DNA of 61,228 bases from Firmicutes bacterium CAG:882 (GTDB lineage Bacteria; Bacillota; Clostridia; Lachnospirales; Lachnospiraceae), in NCBI GenBank assembly GCA_000435595.1, contig FR895392.1, positions 1-61,228 on the forward strand, read 5' to 3'. Below are positions 26,218 to 36,706 of this stretch, one piece after another; positions within the stretch are counted from its first letter, which is position 1, and each line of letters opens with the position of its first letter. The notes beneath the pieces were generated by a model. The model did not search any database. It was not told where the DNA came from and was given only the letters and a program-made list of their open reading frames with translations. Both the position numbers and the translations under genes were made by a program.

Positions 26218-27609
26218 CTATATATCCAGAAGTGATAACAAATTTCTCAACTGAATGTTCAAACAGTTATTTACCTGTATTAAGTAATTTAAACTCCTAA
26301 AATCCATTAAGAAATAGTTATCCGGCAAATCTTTAAGTTCTTTGTAATCAATATACATTATAACATTTCTATTCTGTTCATGATAAAATCTGCCGCCTTC
26401 TTCTGAAAGCATAACATCATTCCATATACATTCCGGATTATCCAGTTTTTTATAACACATATTTTCAAATACATCAAACTCTGCTTGTGTTACCGTATGT
26501 TCATGTTGAATGCTTGGTCCAAGCTCAATTTTGTCAAATGAGCCAATCTCACTTTTTAGTGACACAACAAATTTCAACATGTTGTCAACCTCTGTTACAA
26601 CCAAAACGAACAGAGCTTCCCCCGTCGCCTTAAACAACGGCTGTGTCCAATGCTGAACTTCTCTTCCTTCAATAGATATATCATAATATTTAACCATAAA
26701 ATCCGCTTTATTTTTACAGGTTATCCCACGCTCATCCACCACCCAATCCGTGAGCTGATTTAAAGGTGTCTCAACTGTCATAACATCATGAAACATTTTA
26801 TAATTATTTATTGCATTGTATACTCTTGGAATTGTCTGCGAACAATCTGCCTCAAAAATTGAGTTATAAAATGCTTCACTTGTAAACAACTTTTTTATAT
26901 TTGGTAAAACCGCATCACTTGTCGGCTGCATTATATAAGGAATCCCTGATAATACAGTTCGTGTATCCATATTGACTATATTGTCAATCTTCATCAACTG
27001 CTTTATTTGTCCCAATGTCATCCATTTAAAATTATCATAAATCGGAATTTCTTCGTCGACAATTATAATAATATTTCTGTTTCTTTTTTTGTAAAAACGT
27101 GATGCCTGCTCCGACTGAATTTGGTCATAAATAATTTTATATTTGCTTGACGATTCAAAATATTCAAAATATAATGGAAGTTTTCCTCCATGTGCTCTTG
27201 TAAAATTACTTTTTGTTGCCTGTATCGTTGGAGAAATCTGAACACAATTTACATTTCCCGGTTCTATTTTAGCCTGCATTAAAAAATTAAGAACTCCATC
27301 AATCTTCTTACATATAATGCCAAGATACCCTATTTCCGGTTGATATATTATGGGCTGTTCCTTCACAAATTTTTCATTTTCAAACAGCCTAATGCCTTTA
27401 ATGGAAAAAAAACTCCTTTTTCTATTAAGAATCTCTCCGTTATAGTCATCATAGAACCAAAATGTGCTATCATTGATGGAATCCTCTTTTATTTTTACCT
27501 CAGTGGTTTCATTTTTTTCTTGAATCCAGTCAATTATACTTTCAGTAGAATTTACATTTCCTTCTGTGTTTTTCCATGATTCCAATAACAAACATAATAT
27601 AGAATCCAT
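26218..27609 (-). CDS. NDP-hexose 2,3-dehydratase family protein
   Basis: 463 residues from a start at 27609 with GAGAGG upstream. The diagnostic block QISPTIQATKSNFTRAHGG is intact, and the second half of the protein holds the related IELGPSIQHEHTVT block, consistent with the duplicated fold of this family (EvaA/TylX3 type). Known members act on dTDP-4-keto-6-deoxyglucose and remove the 2-hydroxyl on the way to 2,6-dideoxy sugars. No dTDP-glucose genes are in the window, only GDP-sugar genes, so the nucleotide used here is uncertain. No obvious partner 3-ketoreductase gene is adjacent. Confidence 0.85.
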   Translation of the reverse strand: MDSILCLLLESWKNTEGNVNSTESIIDWIQEKNETTEVKIKEDSINDSTFWFYDDYNGEILNRKRSFFSIKGIRLFENEKFVKEQPIIYQPEIGYLGIICKKIDGVLNFLMQAKIEPGNVNCVQISPTIQATKSNFTRAHGGKLPLYFEYFESSSKYKIIYDQIQSEQASRFYKKRNRNIIIIVDEEIPIYDNFKWMTLGQIKQLMKIDNIVNMDTRTVLSGIPYIMQPTSDAVLPNIKKLFTSEAFYNSIFEADCSQTIPRVYNAINNYKMFHDVMTVETPLNQLTDWVVDERGITCKNKADFMVKYYDISIEGREVQHWTQPLFKATGEALFVLVVTEVDNMLKFVVSLKSEIGSFDKIELGPSIQHEHTVTQAEFDVFENMCYKKLDNPECIWNDVMLSEEGGRFYHEQNRNVIMYIDYKELKDLPDNYFLMDFRSLNYLIQVNNCLNIQLRNLLSLLDI

Positions 27610-27644
27610 TTTATTTTCCTCTCTGGATATAGACACCCGAAATT

Positions 27645-28652
27645 TTAGTTTTGATTTAATAAAATCTCATTCTTTTTAAAATATTGTTTTTGAGCCTTTC
27701 TCAAAAAGATTATATATATTCTATGTGGCAAACATCTTTGTAATAACAACTGAATTTTAATTACTTTTGACTTATTTGATGTCCAGCCCTCTTCGTTCTT
27801 CCAATAAGATATGCTCTTATATCTGTTGTAAATTTCAGAGAATGGATGATTGTTTTTTTTATCCCATACACGCTCACCATTATATTTTGCACAATGATAT
27901 ATTGCTACACTCTTTTTTGCTTCTTCCATTTCCTCTCCGGAATAATAATTACTCTCATCAACTCCAACAGCACTCTTCATATATTTCGGATTAATCAGAT
28001 AGTAATTTGAATAATAATTATATTTTAAATCCAATACACCTATTTGTTCATTAAACAACACATTTGTTATATCCTGATCTCCCAAAACATATTGCTTGTT
28101 GCAGTGCTGTAAATAATCTAAATACCTTTCTGCGCAATTTTCCTTTCTCCAAACATCAAGATTATATAGTATTAATCCTCCGTTAAAATAATATGAAGAT
28201 TTATTCAATCCAAGCTTTTCTTTGTAAAAATCCCACATTATATCAATAACCATATATAACGGCTTTGACAATTCCATTGTAAACAATTCTTCTATTGAAC
28301 CATCTATTATAGTATCTGAATCTAAATACAGTAATCTCTTTTCCTCTGTAGGTACTTTTTGTGTCATAAGATTTTTAATATAAGGTGAGTACGTAGCACC
28401 CTTATATTTTTTTACACCTGCATCTTCAAGTTTTTGGAATATGTCAGAAACATCTATTACCGTAAGCTTTCTATTGTACTCATTAACCAAACTATCCAAA
28501 TCTGACAAATTCTGAGGGCTTATATTATCTGAGCCCATGTATACATTTATCTCTTCTGCATTCCTGTTATTTTCAAGCAGGGATTTAATTGATATACCTG
28601 TCATAGGAAAGTATGTATCATTGCATATATATACAACATTTATTTTACACAT
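27645..28652 (-). CDS. GT8 family glycosyltransferase
   Basis: 335 residues with YLDSDTIIDG (DxD), FNGGLILYNL and GDQDITNVLF, the hallmarks of family 8 retaining transferases such as LPS galactosyl/glucosyl transferases. Cytoplasmic. Its start overlaps the end of the next upstream gene by 13 bases, so the two are translationally coupled. Sugar specificity cannot be read from sequence. Confidence 0.85.
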   Translation of the reverse strand: MCKINVVYICNDTYFPMTGISIKSLLENNRNAEEINVYMGSDNISPQNLSDLDSLVNEYNRKLTVIDVSDIFQKLEDAGVKKYKGATYSPYIKNLMTQKVPTEEKRLLYLDSDTIIDGSIEELFTMELSKPLYMVIDIMWDFYKEKLGLNKSSYYFNGGLILYNLDVWRKENCAERYLDYLQHCNKQYVLGDQDITNVLFNEQIGVLDLKYNYYSNYYLINPKYMKSAVGVDESNYYSGEEMEEAKKSVAIYHCAKYNGERVWDKKNNHPFSEIYNRYKSISYWKNEEGWTSNKSKVIKIQLLLQRCLPHRIYIIFLRKAQKQYFKKNEILLNQN

Positions 28653-29593
28653 TTTCTGCCTCCAATAGATTTTATTTTATCAAATCCAAATACTACCGCA
28701 AATGCCAGAATATCGCCTAAAATCGATATGATTCTAAATACAACAGATGTTACCATTATTGTATTACCATCCATAATTCCGCTGGTCATAAGCATCATAA
28801 CCATCTCTCTTATTCCAATGCCTCCCGGTGCCCCCGGTGTAAGGAAACCGATTACTCCGGATATAATATTTGCACCCAAAATATGAAGCCACGGCAGTTG
28901 TCCCATTCCCATGCCGCTGATAGTGCATAACACAAGAAGGTAAAGCATACCTGTAAATATATTTTGAATCAGATAATATGCTATACATGTTATCAATTTG
29001 AATATATTTTCTTTTTTTGAAAGATTTTTTATGATCTGGCTAAAAAACACAATAATACGTTTTTTTAAAATAATTATAAGGACAACCAACACTGCTACAC
29101 CAGCTGCAACAATTATCAAAACAGTAGGCAGCGAAATATAGCTTGTAACTATTTCCACAAAATAGTCGCCAACAAGTATAGCTCCCGTTATAAATGCAAC
29201 AATAAGCATTAACAATACATCAAAAATTGTTGAAAATGCAACCTCTGAATGTTCGACATTACTTTTTAACGCCAATTCATTTTTTCCTATATACTGAAAT
29301 ACATTTCCAGGTATATATTTTAATACATTTGATCTTACTGATACTAATGTCGCCTGAAAAAATGGTATCCTTTTACCGGATATTATCTGGACGATTTGAA
29401 GCCATGGATATGTATTTAATATAATGCTACCTATATATCCTATTAAAATTATTCCGAAAATAGCAATATTTTTTACAGAAAAAATATTATAAGAACTAAT
29501 GTCATAAGAAAGCATCTTTCTGATAATAAATATTATTGCCACTATTGTAACTATATTTCCTATATATTTTATATACTTAGATTTATTTTTCAT
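28640..29593 (-). CDS. UPF0104/LPG-synthase-like membrane protein, flippase-like
   Basis: 317 residues with about eight membrane segments and the family signatures GNVFQYIGKNELA and TPGAPGGIGIREM. Without the soluble catalytic domain of MprF, such stand-alone forms are thought to help polyprenyl-phosphate sugar or lipid movement across the membrane. Position between glycosyltransferase genes fits that. The exact role is inference. Confidence 0.75.
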   Translation of the reverse strand: MKNKSKYIKYIGNIVTIVAIIFIIRKMLSYDISSYNIFSVKNIAIFGIILIGYIGSIILNTYPWLQIVQIISGKRIPFFQATLVSVRSNVLKYIPGNVFQYIGKNELALKSNVEHSEVAFSTIFDVLLMLIVAFITGAILVGDYFVEIVTSYISLPTVLIIVAAGVAVLVVLIIILKKRIIVFFSQIIKNLSKKENIFKLITCIAYYLIQNIFTGMLYLLVLCTISGMGMGQLPWLHILGANIISGVIGFLTPGAPGGIGIREMVMMLMTSGIMDGNTIMVTSVVFRIISILGDILAFAVVFGFDKIKSIGGRKCVK

Positions 29594-29604
29594 ATTGCCT
29601 CATT

Positions 29605-31602
29605 TTATTCTAATTGATATATATTATATACTTTTTCGGTGTCTATCACATTTTTCGGAAACGCCCCTATAGCTCTTTCAAGCTCTTCATTTATTACTGT
29701 ATGTCTACTCACAAGCTCTACATCATTATATTCGCCTATAAGCATAATGCTTTCCTGTATATTTTCACCGGCATTGTATATTTTTTGTAAATTTGCTGTC
29801 GAACCTAATTTGTATACATTGTCTTTACCATACATTATGCGCAATATTGTTACCGCAAGCTTGTCCTTACATAAATATATATTTTCATCTGAAATATCTT
29901 CTGCAATATCTTCATATTGCTCTAATATATCCGCATTCAAATTTCTGTACATGAATACATTGTCCTGTTTAATTATGAACATTGAGACGGCTATAAAAAA
30001 CAATATGTGAATACACCTTTTATTAACTGTTGTATTTAATCTTCTAAGACATTCCTGCACCCCATAGAATACAAACGAAACAATAAACGGTGTTATTATA
30101 GGCAGCCATCTTCTCCCTGCCCATATATGATCCGGTGCAATAGAAGGCGAATAGAAATATATCAACATGCACATTCCGCCCGTCATAAGATATATCATAA
30201 AGTCTGAAATTTCATTTTCTTCTATTTTGTTTTTTATAAAATATATTAATCCTATAACTGAAAACAACACTGCAATGAACGGTATATAAAAACAAAACTC
30301 TACAATCGCATTGGTTCTAAATGCAACCGCATTGCTTTTTCCAATTCCAAACACCGGGCGAATAAAATATAAAAACACAAACAAACTTAAAATGCCAATC
30401 GCCGTCACCTTATAGAGTAATGTTTGTTTACTTGTTATCCGTTCCAATATTTTATTGACACTCTTTACAATTATCGTATTTCTTAAAATATAAATAACTG
30501 CAACAATCAAAGCCAGCAATATATTACATAATACCAAATATTTTAAAACATTTGCCTTCCAATGATCTAAAAAATATGGTGTTGAAAAGATATAGCTATA
30601 TGCCAGACACAATGCCATATCTACATAGTATCCCAGTGTTACTATAAAAGTTTGTCTGTTGTTCTTACCGACAATTATTTCATAAGCTGCACCTATTGAA
30701 ATTGCAAATCCAACCATGTACATATCGATTCTGTTAATCATCATTGTAAACATGCCTAATACAGCTAGAAAAGAAAACTTTAAACTCTTTTCTCTTCTAC
30801 CTTTTGTAATACAATAAAAAGAAAACAACACACTCAACTGTGCCAAACATTCTGTCTGAGTTATTCTCGCACTGTATAACTGTTCAGGACTTATCGCCAA
30901 AATAATGGCTGTGAATACTGCTAACACATTATCATTTACAATATATTTTTTCACCAAACAATAAAATGTTAATACAGAAACACCCGCAATGATTCCATTT
31001 ACAATAAAAATTCCGTTTATTCCATATATCTGGTATCCTATAGCAAGTAACGATGGTAAGAAATGCAAAAACTGTACAATATTTTTGCCCGGAAGCTCTG
31101 ATAAATTTAGGTCATACGCAGAGTAAATTCCTGTATAGCCCAAATCAATTATATCATTTAGGAACTCATAATTTTGATTTATGTATGTGTCAATCGGAAG
31201 TCTTATACTGCCATTATTAGAAATATTTATTGCTTCAAGTAAATAAACACTCGGATCTCTTCCTAGTCCAAACGGTATAATCTTGTACATTAAATACTGC
31301 ATGGTTATTACAATGAGAATAATAAACAAAACCCATTCCTCAGCTTTGCATTTTTCATGTAACTCTCTCTTATTTCTTTTTATAAGTATAACAGACAAAC
31401 TTAATAATAATATACTCTTTCCAACATTAGGAACCGAAAATACACCCACAAGAGAAAGGATATTAGCTACTACACCTGTACTTAAAACGGATAATGCCAT
31501 TGCCAAGATTATGGATAATATTTGACTTTCATTAAATATATATCTGTAGCATACCCATATATTAAAACTTATTATAACGGCAAACATAAATGCTTCCAAC
31601 AT
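29605..31602 (-). CDS. Multi-pass GT-C-like membrane glycosyltransferase
   Basis: 665 residues, at least a dozen hydrophobic segments, a luminal loop with GLGRDPSVYLLEA and a soluble C-terminal domain (about 540-665). The layout is that of GT39-type polyprenyl-phosphate-dependent transferases, in which an early acidic loop is catalytic. No close family signature is visible, so the call rests on topology and operon context. It is 11 bp downstream of no gene overlap but tightly spaced with the flippase-like gene. Confidence 0.6.
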   Translation of the reverse strand: MLEAFMFAVIISFNIWVCYRYIFNESQILSIILAMALSVLSTGVVANILSLVGVFSVPNVGKSILLLSLSVILIKRNKRELHEKCKAEEWVLFIILIVITMQYLMYKIIPFGLGRDPSVYLLEAINISNNGSIRLPIDTYINQNYEFLNDIIDLGYTGIYSAYDLNLSELPGKNIVQFLHFLPSLLAIGYQIYGINGIFIVNGIIAGVSVLTFYCLVKKYIVNDNVLAVFTAIILAISPEQLYSARITQTECLAQLSVLFSFYCITKGRREKSLKFSFLAVLGMFTMMINRIDMYMVGFAISIGAAYEIIVGKNNRQTFIVTLGYYVDMALCLAYSYIFSTPYFLDHWKANVLKYLVLCNILLALIVAVIYILRNTIIVKSVNKILERITSKQTLLYKVTAIGILSLFVFLYFIRPVFGIGKSNAVAFRTNAIVEFCFYIPFIAVLFSVIGLIYFIKNKIEENEISDFMIYLMTGGMCMLIYFYSPSIAPDHIWAGRRWLPIITPFIVSFVFYGVQECLRRLNTTVNKRCIHILFFIAVSMFIIKQDNVFMYRNLNADILEQYEDIAEDISDENIYLCKDKLAVTILRIMYGKDNVYKLGSTANLQKIYNAGENIQESIMLIGEYNDVELVSRHTVINEELERAIGAFPKNVIDTEKVYNIYQLE

Positions 31603-31620
31603 ATTATTATTCCTTCTGCT

Positions 31621-32739
31621 TTACTTTTTACATACGGTGTCAATTAATTGCTTGTACTTTTCACCGATTGCATCCCAAGAAAAATTATTCCTTGTATACT
31701 CTGAAAACTCAAGCCTCTTTTTATCATACTCTGATCTGTTTTTATAAATATCTTTTATTTTATCAATATACTCATCGGCATTTCTGCTCTCCATAACATA
31801 TCCATTCTTATTATCTATTATGGCATCCGTTATACCTTCAATTCCGGAAGCTAAGACAATTAACCCCCTAAGACTTGCTTCTACCGCGACTATTCCAAAT
31901 CCTTCCATGTCGTTTTCCACATGTATATTAGGCATGATAAAGACATCGGCATTATCATAGCACTCTTTCAAATCATCATCTGATACTCTGCCGAGAAGCT
32001 TAACTTTATCTTCTAACTTGTTCTCAAGAACTGCCTTTTCAATATTTTCACGTTCTTCACCGCCACCTATCACCATATAGGTTATAGGATAGTCAGACAG
32101 CCTGCTCATAACATTACTTATAAACCATTCTACACCTTTTCTTTTTACTAGCCTTCCAACAGTAATACAAACAAGATTGTCTTTTGGAACATTATACTTA
32201 TTATAAAAGCCTTCTTTATTCCTTGCAGTTAATTCCAAATCAGCTGTCTTACTTCCATACGATACACACTTGTCCGTGTCTATTCCCGGCGTTATAAGTG
32301 TATCCGTCTTTATTCCCCATTTTTCAAACGCCTCCATAGTACCATGACTAATGCACACATAAACATCTGAGCCCTTTTTCAACCATAATCTTAAATACGC
32401 TTGATAAATTGGGTTGGAATACAAAAAATCAAGTCCGTATATAATAGTAATACGCTTTGTCTTAGGCGCAAAAATCTTCGAAAGAACTCCAAGAAAACAC
32501 AATAAACCATCACCTATGATAAAAGCATCATATTTATGTGCATTAAATATTGTATAGAAAACCGTATACGGAAAAAACCATATTAAATGGCTTTGTTTTT
32601 TACCAAGCGAAACAATTTTCGTGTCATATCGTTCTTCTTTAGCTAATCTTGAAAAGACATTAAAACAGAAATTTTCCATTCCACCTACCTGCGGCGGATA
32701 TTTTCTTGTAATACATAATACTTTTTTCTTCTCTTCCAT
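31621..32739 (-). CDS. GT4 family glycosyltransferase
   Basis: 372 residues, GT-B fold. The N-terminal YPPQVGGMENF loop and the C-terminal VGRLVKRKG, VIGGGEE and MEGFGIVAVEA blocks, including the E-x7-E region, are typical of retaining family 4 enzymes. Cytoplasmic side. The donor sugar cannot be told. It lies 18 bp from the next gene in the operon. Confidence 0.9.
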   Translation of the reverse strand: MEEKKKVLCITRKYPPQVGGMENFCFNVFSRLAKEERYDTKIVSLGKKQSHLIWFFPYTVFYTIFNAHKYDAFIIGDGLLCFLGVLSKIFAPKTKRITIIYGLDFLYSNPIYQAYLRLWLKKGSDVYVCISHGTMEAFEKWGIKTDTLITPGIDTDKCVSYGSKTADLELTARNKEGFYNKYNVPKDNLVCITVGRLVKRKGVEWFISNVMSRLSDYPITYMVIGGGEERENIEKAVLENKLEDKVKLLGRVSDDDLKECYDNADVFIMPNIHVENDMEGFGIVAVEASLRGLIVLASGIEGITDAIIDNKNGYVMESRNADEYIDKIKDIYKNRSEYDKKRLEFSEYTRNNFSWDAIGEKYKQLIDTVCKK

Positions 32740-32840
32740 TGTTATATCCTCTATTTTTATAAATTTGTTTTATTTTATCATATCGCTATTTATTATTCAA
32801 TATTGGCTCAAGCATATACTCTGCCATCCATTATTTCCAA

Positions 32841-34025
32841 TCATTTCAATGCTGTTCTAATTTTTTCGCCAACTATAGCATCTAACACAATAAGCACAAT
32901 TACTCCCTGCATACATAATATAAATGATTTAAATACTTGCACTAATGACAACCCTTTTATCTCTGTTATATATTCATTTAATAATCTATTATCATTCAAA
33001 ACATATAATCTGAAACATTGGGAGAGATTGCCATTTTCTTCATACAGAATAAGCGTAATTTCCGGTTCTTGCTCCATTAAATCATAATCCAGTCGCAATG
33101 CATTATATAATGAAGCTATGGAATATCCACCATCATCCTGACTGATTAGTATCCACTCTTCACTTCTTCCGCCATCTGCTTTACCCATATACACACCATT
33201 ATCCGAAGCTTTCATCACTAAATCAAGTTTCTCATCAATCCAAAAAACGTATACTCCTCTGTCATCTTTTCTAAATGTAAAAACCTGATCGTCTGAATTA
33301 TTATTTTGTTTTACTATAAATGAGTTCTCCGAGTTTTCAGACGATTTTCTTGTTATTACCTGCCCTTTAAGCAGCTCACTTTCTATAACACATCTGCCTT
33401 CTTCAATCTGAGTTATATCTATCTCGTCCATTTTGTAATTTATCCTCTGTATCTCTAAACGCATCATCCCTACTAAAACAAACATTGAACCAATCACCAA
33501 AAATATTATGTTTATAAGTGACGCATATTTCTCTGTCCTTCGATTGCTCACTATAACCATAAACACTGATGTTACAATAAATACAATATCTACGATCATG
33601 CCCTCTACAAGCACGCTACATACTCCACTTTTAATATGTATTAATCCTATCGCTTCCAGAATTCCAACAACTTCACACAATATAATATATACATACCATT
33701 CCGTCATAAACCTTTTTACACTTTTCCTCTTAGCAAGTGCATAAATGTTACACGCAAATATTACAAACACAATCGCCACATTATCTGAAAACGATCCATA
33801 GATTATAACACCTGATTGAATCACAACATTTAATCCTATCAGTACATAGTACCCTTTCTTGTCTGACTCAAAATTAACCATTTTTAACATTGATAATACC
33901 GATACGATTACAAGTATTAGTGTATTAGGCTGTGCTTTTATACATGTCACAATAAACAAGCACAAAACTATTGCGATTACAATATAAAAAAGCATATCCA
34001 AACAAACCATAATTTTCTTTTTCAT
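32841..34025 (-). CDS. Membrane protein with ricin-like beta-trefoil domain (1 of 2)
   Basis: 394 residues. Six hydrophobic segments fill the first about 200 residues. An extracellular domain follows (about 205-365) with repeated strand-turn units (FIVKQNNNSDDQVFTFRKD, LDLVMKASDNGVYMG, EEWILISQDDGGYSIASL) that match the Q-x-F/W pattern of ricin-type beta-trefoils. A final hydrophobic segment ends the protein. A related architecture occurs at 35747-36691. I know no named family. It could bind the glycan being made or hold glycosyltransferases at the membrane. Confidence 0.55.
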   Translation of the reverse strand: MKKKIMVCLDMLFYIVIAIVLCLFIVTCIKAQPNTLILVIVSVLSMLKMVNFESDKKGYYVLIGLNVVIQSGVIIYGSFSDNVAIVFVIFACNIYALAKRKSVKRFMTEWYVYIILCEVVGILEAIGLIHIKSGVCSVLVEGMIVDIVFIVTSVFMVIVSNRRTEKYASLINIIFLVIGSMFVLVGMMRLEIQRINYKMDEIDITQIEEGRCVIESELLKGQVITRKSSENSENSFIVKQNNNSDDQVFTFRKDDRGVYVFWIDEKLDLVMKASDNGVYMGKADGGRSEEWILISQDDGGYSIASLYNALRLDYDLMEQEPEITLILYEENGNLSQCFRLYVLNDNRLLNEYITEIKGLSLVQVFKSFILCMQGVIVLIVLDAIVGEKIRTALK

Positions 34026-34047
34026 GTTATTTTTATCTCCTTCTACA

Positions 34048-35766
34048 CTAGTTCACTCGCTCATACTTATACAAATACACACCATCTCTCTGATACATAA
34101 CATTATATATTGCATCATCGTTCGCTACAATCATCTTATCAGAAAGAATATACGCCGCATCCCCTGTCACCTCAGTCTCATCCTCAACCACCTGTATCTT
34201 ACTTGAATAGAGCATATATTGAAGAATCTCCACACTGTCATCGCGTATACTTTCGCATAAATAATATACTTTCGCATTCTTTTCACTTTCAATGATTGTT
34301 CTCATCGGCTCAAGTCTGTTGTCCAATGCATCTCTGTAATCAAGCAGATAACCTCTTCCGGCAATAATGATGATTATATACATAACGCCATACATCGCAA
34401 TGGTAAATATTGTGGTAAACTTTTTTTCGTTAATTACAATACATGCGATAGGAATCATTATAAAAAAACTCTCGATTCCAAAGATAAGCCGTCCGAGCGT
34501 TTCCATACTCCCTGTGTTATCATATAATGCGCCAAATGCCGGAGAACATACAGAATTAAAATACCCTCCTGCATTATAAATATAATATAAGACATGTGGC
34601 ATTACAAGAAGATTGATAACATATCCGGCAATTACACTGAGTCTGATTTTCGGTGATGCTTCAATAAGATATATTATTCCAAGCATCAGTAACGGTCCAC
34701 CGGCATTCTCAAAATATCTTGAATATACTGCCAAGTCTTTTCTGACACTCCAATCCATCATTTGCAATGAGCACAATGCAAGCGATGCCATGAATGCGGT
34801 AACACACCAGATATGACTTACTAAAAGTTCGTCTCTCCTTTCTTTGATCAGGCGCACTATCTTAGATACGCACATAAATACTGCCGGAATGATAGAAAAG
34901 CCCGACATAAGGAAAACATAAGCACTTTTTGTGGTCAATGATTTAAACAGCATACCTATATTGGTAAATGCTTTGGTTAAATAAGAAATCACTGTACCGC
35001 TGTCAAGACCTACATTATTAATACCTGACGTCTCAGAGTTACCGTAAAAGCTTCCGATAATATAATCTTTAATGGCGTTGTTGGCAAAATACATAACTCC
35101 CAATACAGCTATGGCGATAGCCCCTGCAATTATACTCTTTTTGTTTCTGCATAAGATTATTACCGAGATTACAATCCCAACACCGACAATTCCTATGCAC
35201 CTTGCATGGACAATATACATATATCCCAGTATTACATACAACAGAAAAAATTTAGGGTATGAAAATTTCACATCCATACTTACAACAAGAAATGTTGCAC
35301 ACCACATAAGCATGTACAGCAAGCTTTCCGTCCATGTCTCCTGTGCATACAAAATATTGCATGGATATATTATGACAACCAATGCAACGAGGCTTATCAC
35401 AATATTTTTGACTTGTGGAAATAAAATTCTTGCTGTCCTATATGCCAAAAAATATGATGCAATAAGGAACATTGCATTGAGGATTATCGCTGCCTTATAC
35501 CACAAACCATGTGGAAGAATTTTCACAATCGGTATCAGCCACAGACTGTAGCCCCAGCTATAATATGCGTTTCTCGATATTAAATCGTTCCAATCATATC
35601 CGCTCATGGATACCGCATTTGACCAATAGCCAAACGCATCCCCGTTTATTACCGGATAATTCATTTTGGTAATATCACATAGACACATAAATGCAATTAC
35701 CATAACACAAAGAATTTGTACAACTATATTACTGTTTTCTTTTATTTTAACAACTAACTTTTTCAC
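34048..35766 (-). CDS. Multi-pass GT-C-like membrane protein
   Basis: 572 residues with about eleven hydrophobic segments and a motif PVINGDAFGYWSNA in the first external loop, where GT-C enzymes keep their catalytic acidic residue. The C-terminal about 90 residues are soluble. The protein resembles uncharacterised polysaccharide-locus membrane transferases. It sits between two beta-trefoil membrane proteins and overlaps the upstream one by 20 bases, so the three may act as a unit. Confidence 0.55.
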   Translation of the reverse strand: MKKLVVKIKENSNIVVQILCVMVIAFMCLCDITKMNYPVINGDAFGYWSNAVSMSGYDWNDLISRNAYYSWGYSLWLIPIVKILPHGLWYKAAIILNAMFLIASYFLAYRTARILFPQVKNIVISLVALVVIIYPCNILYAQETWTESLLYMLMWCATFLVVSMDVKFSYPKFFLLYVILGYMYIVHARCIGIVGVGIVISVIILCRNKKSIIAGAIAIAVLGVMYFANNAIKDYIIGSFYGNSETSGINNVGLDSGTVISYLTKAFTNIGMLFKSLTTKSAYVFLMSGFSIIPAVFMCVSKIVRLIKERRDELLVSHIWCVTAFMASLALCSLQMMDWSVRKDLAVYSRYFENAGGPLLMLGIIYLIEASPKIRLSVIAGYVINLLVMPHVLYYIYNAGGYFNSVCSPAFGALYDNTGSMETLGRLIFGIESFFIMIPIACIVINEKKFTTIFTIAMYGVMYIIIIIAGRGYLLDYRDALDNRLEPMRTIIESEKNAKVYYLCESIRDDSVEILQYMLYSSKIQVVEDETEVTGDAAYILSDKMIVANDDAIYNVMYQRDGVYLYKYERVN

Positions 35767-36691
35767 AATTATTCCTTTTAACCGAATACACTACTATTAG
35801 TACCGTTGCAATGCACAATATTATCACATACACATAATATACTGAAACATGAAAAATGCGATTGTCACTGTACTCTGCTACCGCCTGAGTAATCTGCTGC
35901 TCTGATATTGTTCTTGATAAAATATACTTTTCATCAAGTGCTCCCATTTTACTATACACACAAATATCGTTACCCTGCATGAATCGATTTGCAATCGTAA
36001 GACCGCTATGAACTGATGTTATCACTATATACTTGCTCTCCTCTTCAATTTCCCATAACTGAGTCGGAGTGTCATACATCTCCCAACAGTTTACCGTTGT
36101 TCCCTCGTCCATGTCGCCATTACTCAAGTCAAATGCCTGTGTCGTACCCGCAAGCAATATTTTATATTGATTCTCACCAGCATTTAACAATTCAAACTTT
36201 TGATTGTTGCTTCCCGTATAGTTCGAGTAATACAGATGACTGCCTTCTGCTCCATCCTGTATATCCGCAGTTATAACTAAGCTCTCTTCAACAGCGCTTT
36301 TTATTACATAGACTTCTTCATTGCCGGTCTCAATCGTGTCAAAGCATTTCTGTATATGATTAACACTATATATCAAATATATAAAACATCCAATATATAC
36401 CGCTGCGCCACATACCCTGAATATAACGCTGATTACGGTGCTTACTTTCACGCCTTCCACCCGCTTATATACACATATCGCAGTAATCACAATCACAAAC
36501 AGGATTTCAGTCAAATATGTTTTTATCTCTGTCCCATCGATAAGCAACGCAATTATCGTATGCAGTTGGCAGAGCACCAATATAACAACCGTTAATTTTT
36601 CGTACAATGACCTGTTTTTTTCAAACCTTACAGCCACCAGCAGTCCATATAAAGACAGTACTGTACATTCTATAAACTGAATTTTTAGCAT
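35747..36691 (-). CDS. Membrane protein with ricin-like beta-trefoil domain (2 of 2)
   Basis: 314 residues. Three or four hydrophobic segments at the N-terminus are followed by an external domain (about 135-275) with three similar units: YTGSNNQKFELLNAG, NCWEMYDTPTQLWEIEEE and SVHSGLTIANRFMQGN. These fit the repeated Q-x-F/W and surface-loop pattern of ricin B-type trefoils. A membrane segment closes the protein. It is related in design, less in sequence, to 32841-34025. The function is unknown; glycan binding is the natural guess. Confidence 0.55.
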   Translation of the reverse strand: MLKIQFIECTVLSLYGLLVAVRFEKNRSLYEKLTVVILVLCQLHTIIALLIDGTEIKTYLTEILFVIVITAICVYKRVEGVKVSTVISVIFRVCGAAVYIGCFIYLIYSVNHIQKCFDTIETGNEEVYVIKSAVEESLVITADIQDGAEGSHLYYSNYTGSNNQKFELLNAGENQYKILLAGTTQAFDLSNGDMDEGTTVNCWEMYDTPTQLWEIEEESKYIVITSVHSGLTIANRFMQGNDICVYSKMGALDEKYILSRTISEQQITQAVAEYSDNRIFHVSVYYVYVIILCIATVLIVVYSVKRNNCEKVSC

Positions 36692-36706
36692 ACTGTTTCC
36701 AATCCG

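Noticed and set aside
34048..36691. Many plus-strand ORFs above 60 codons across the polysaccharide locus
   Set aside because: Shadows of AT-rich membrane protein genes on the other strand.
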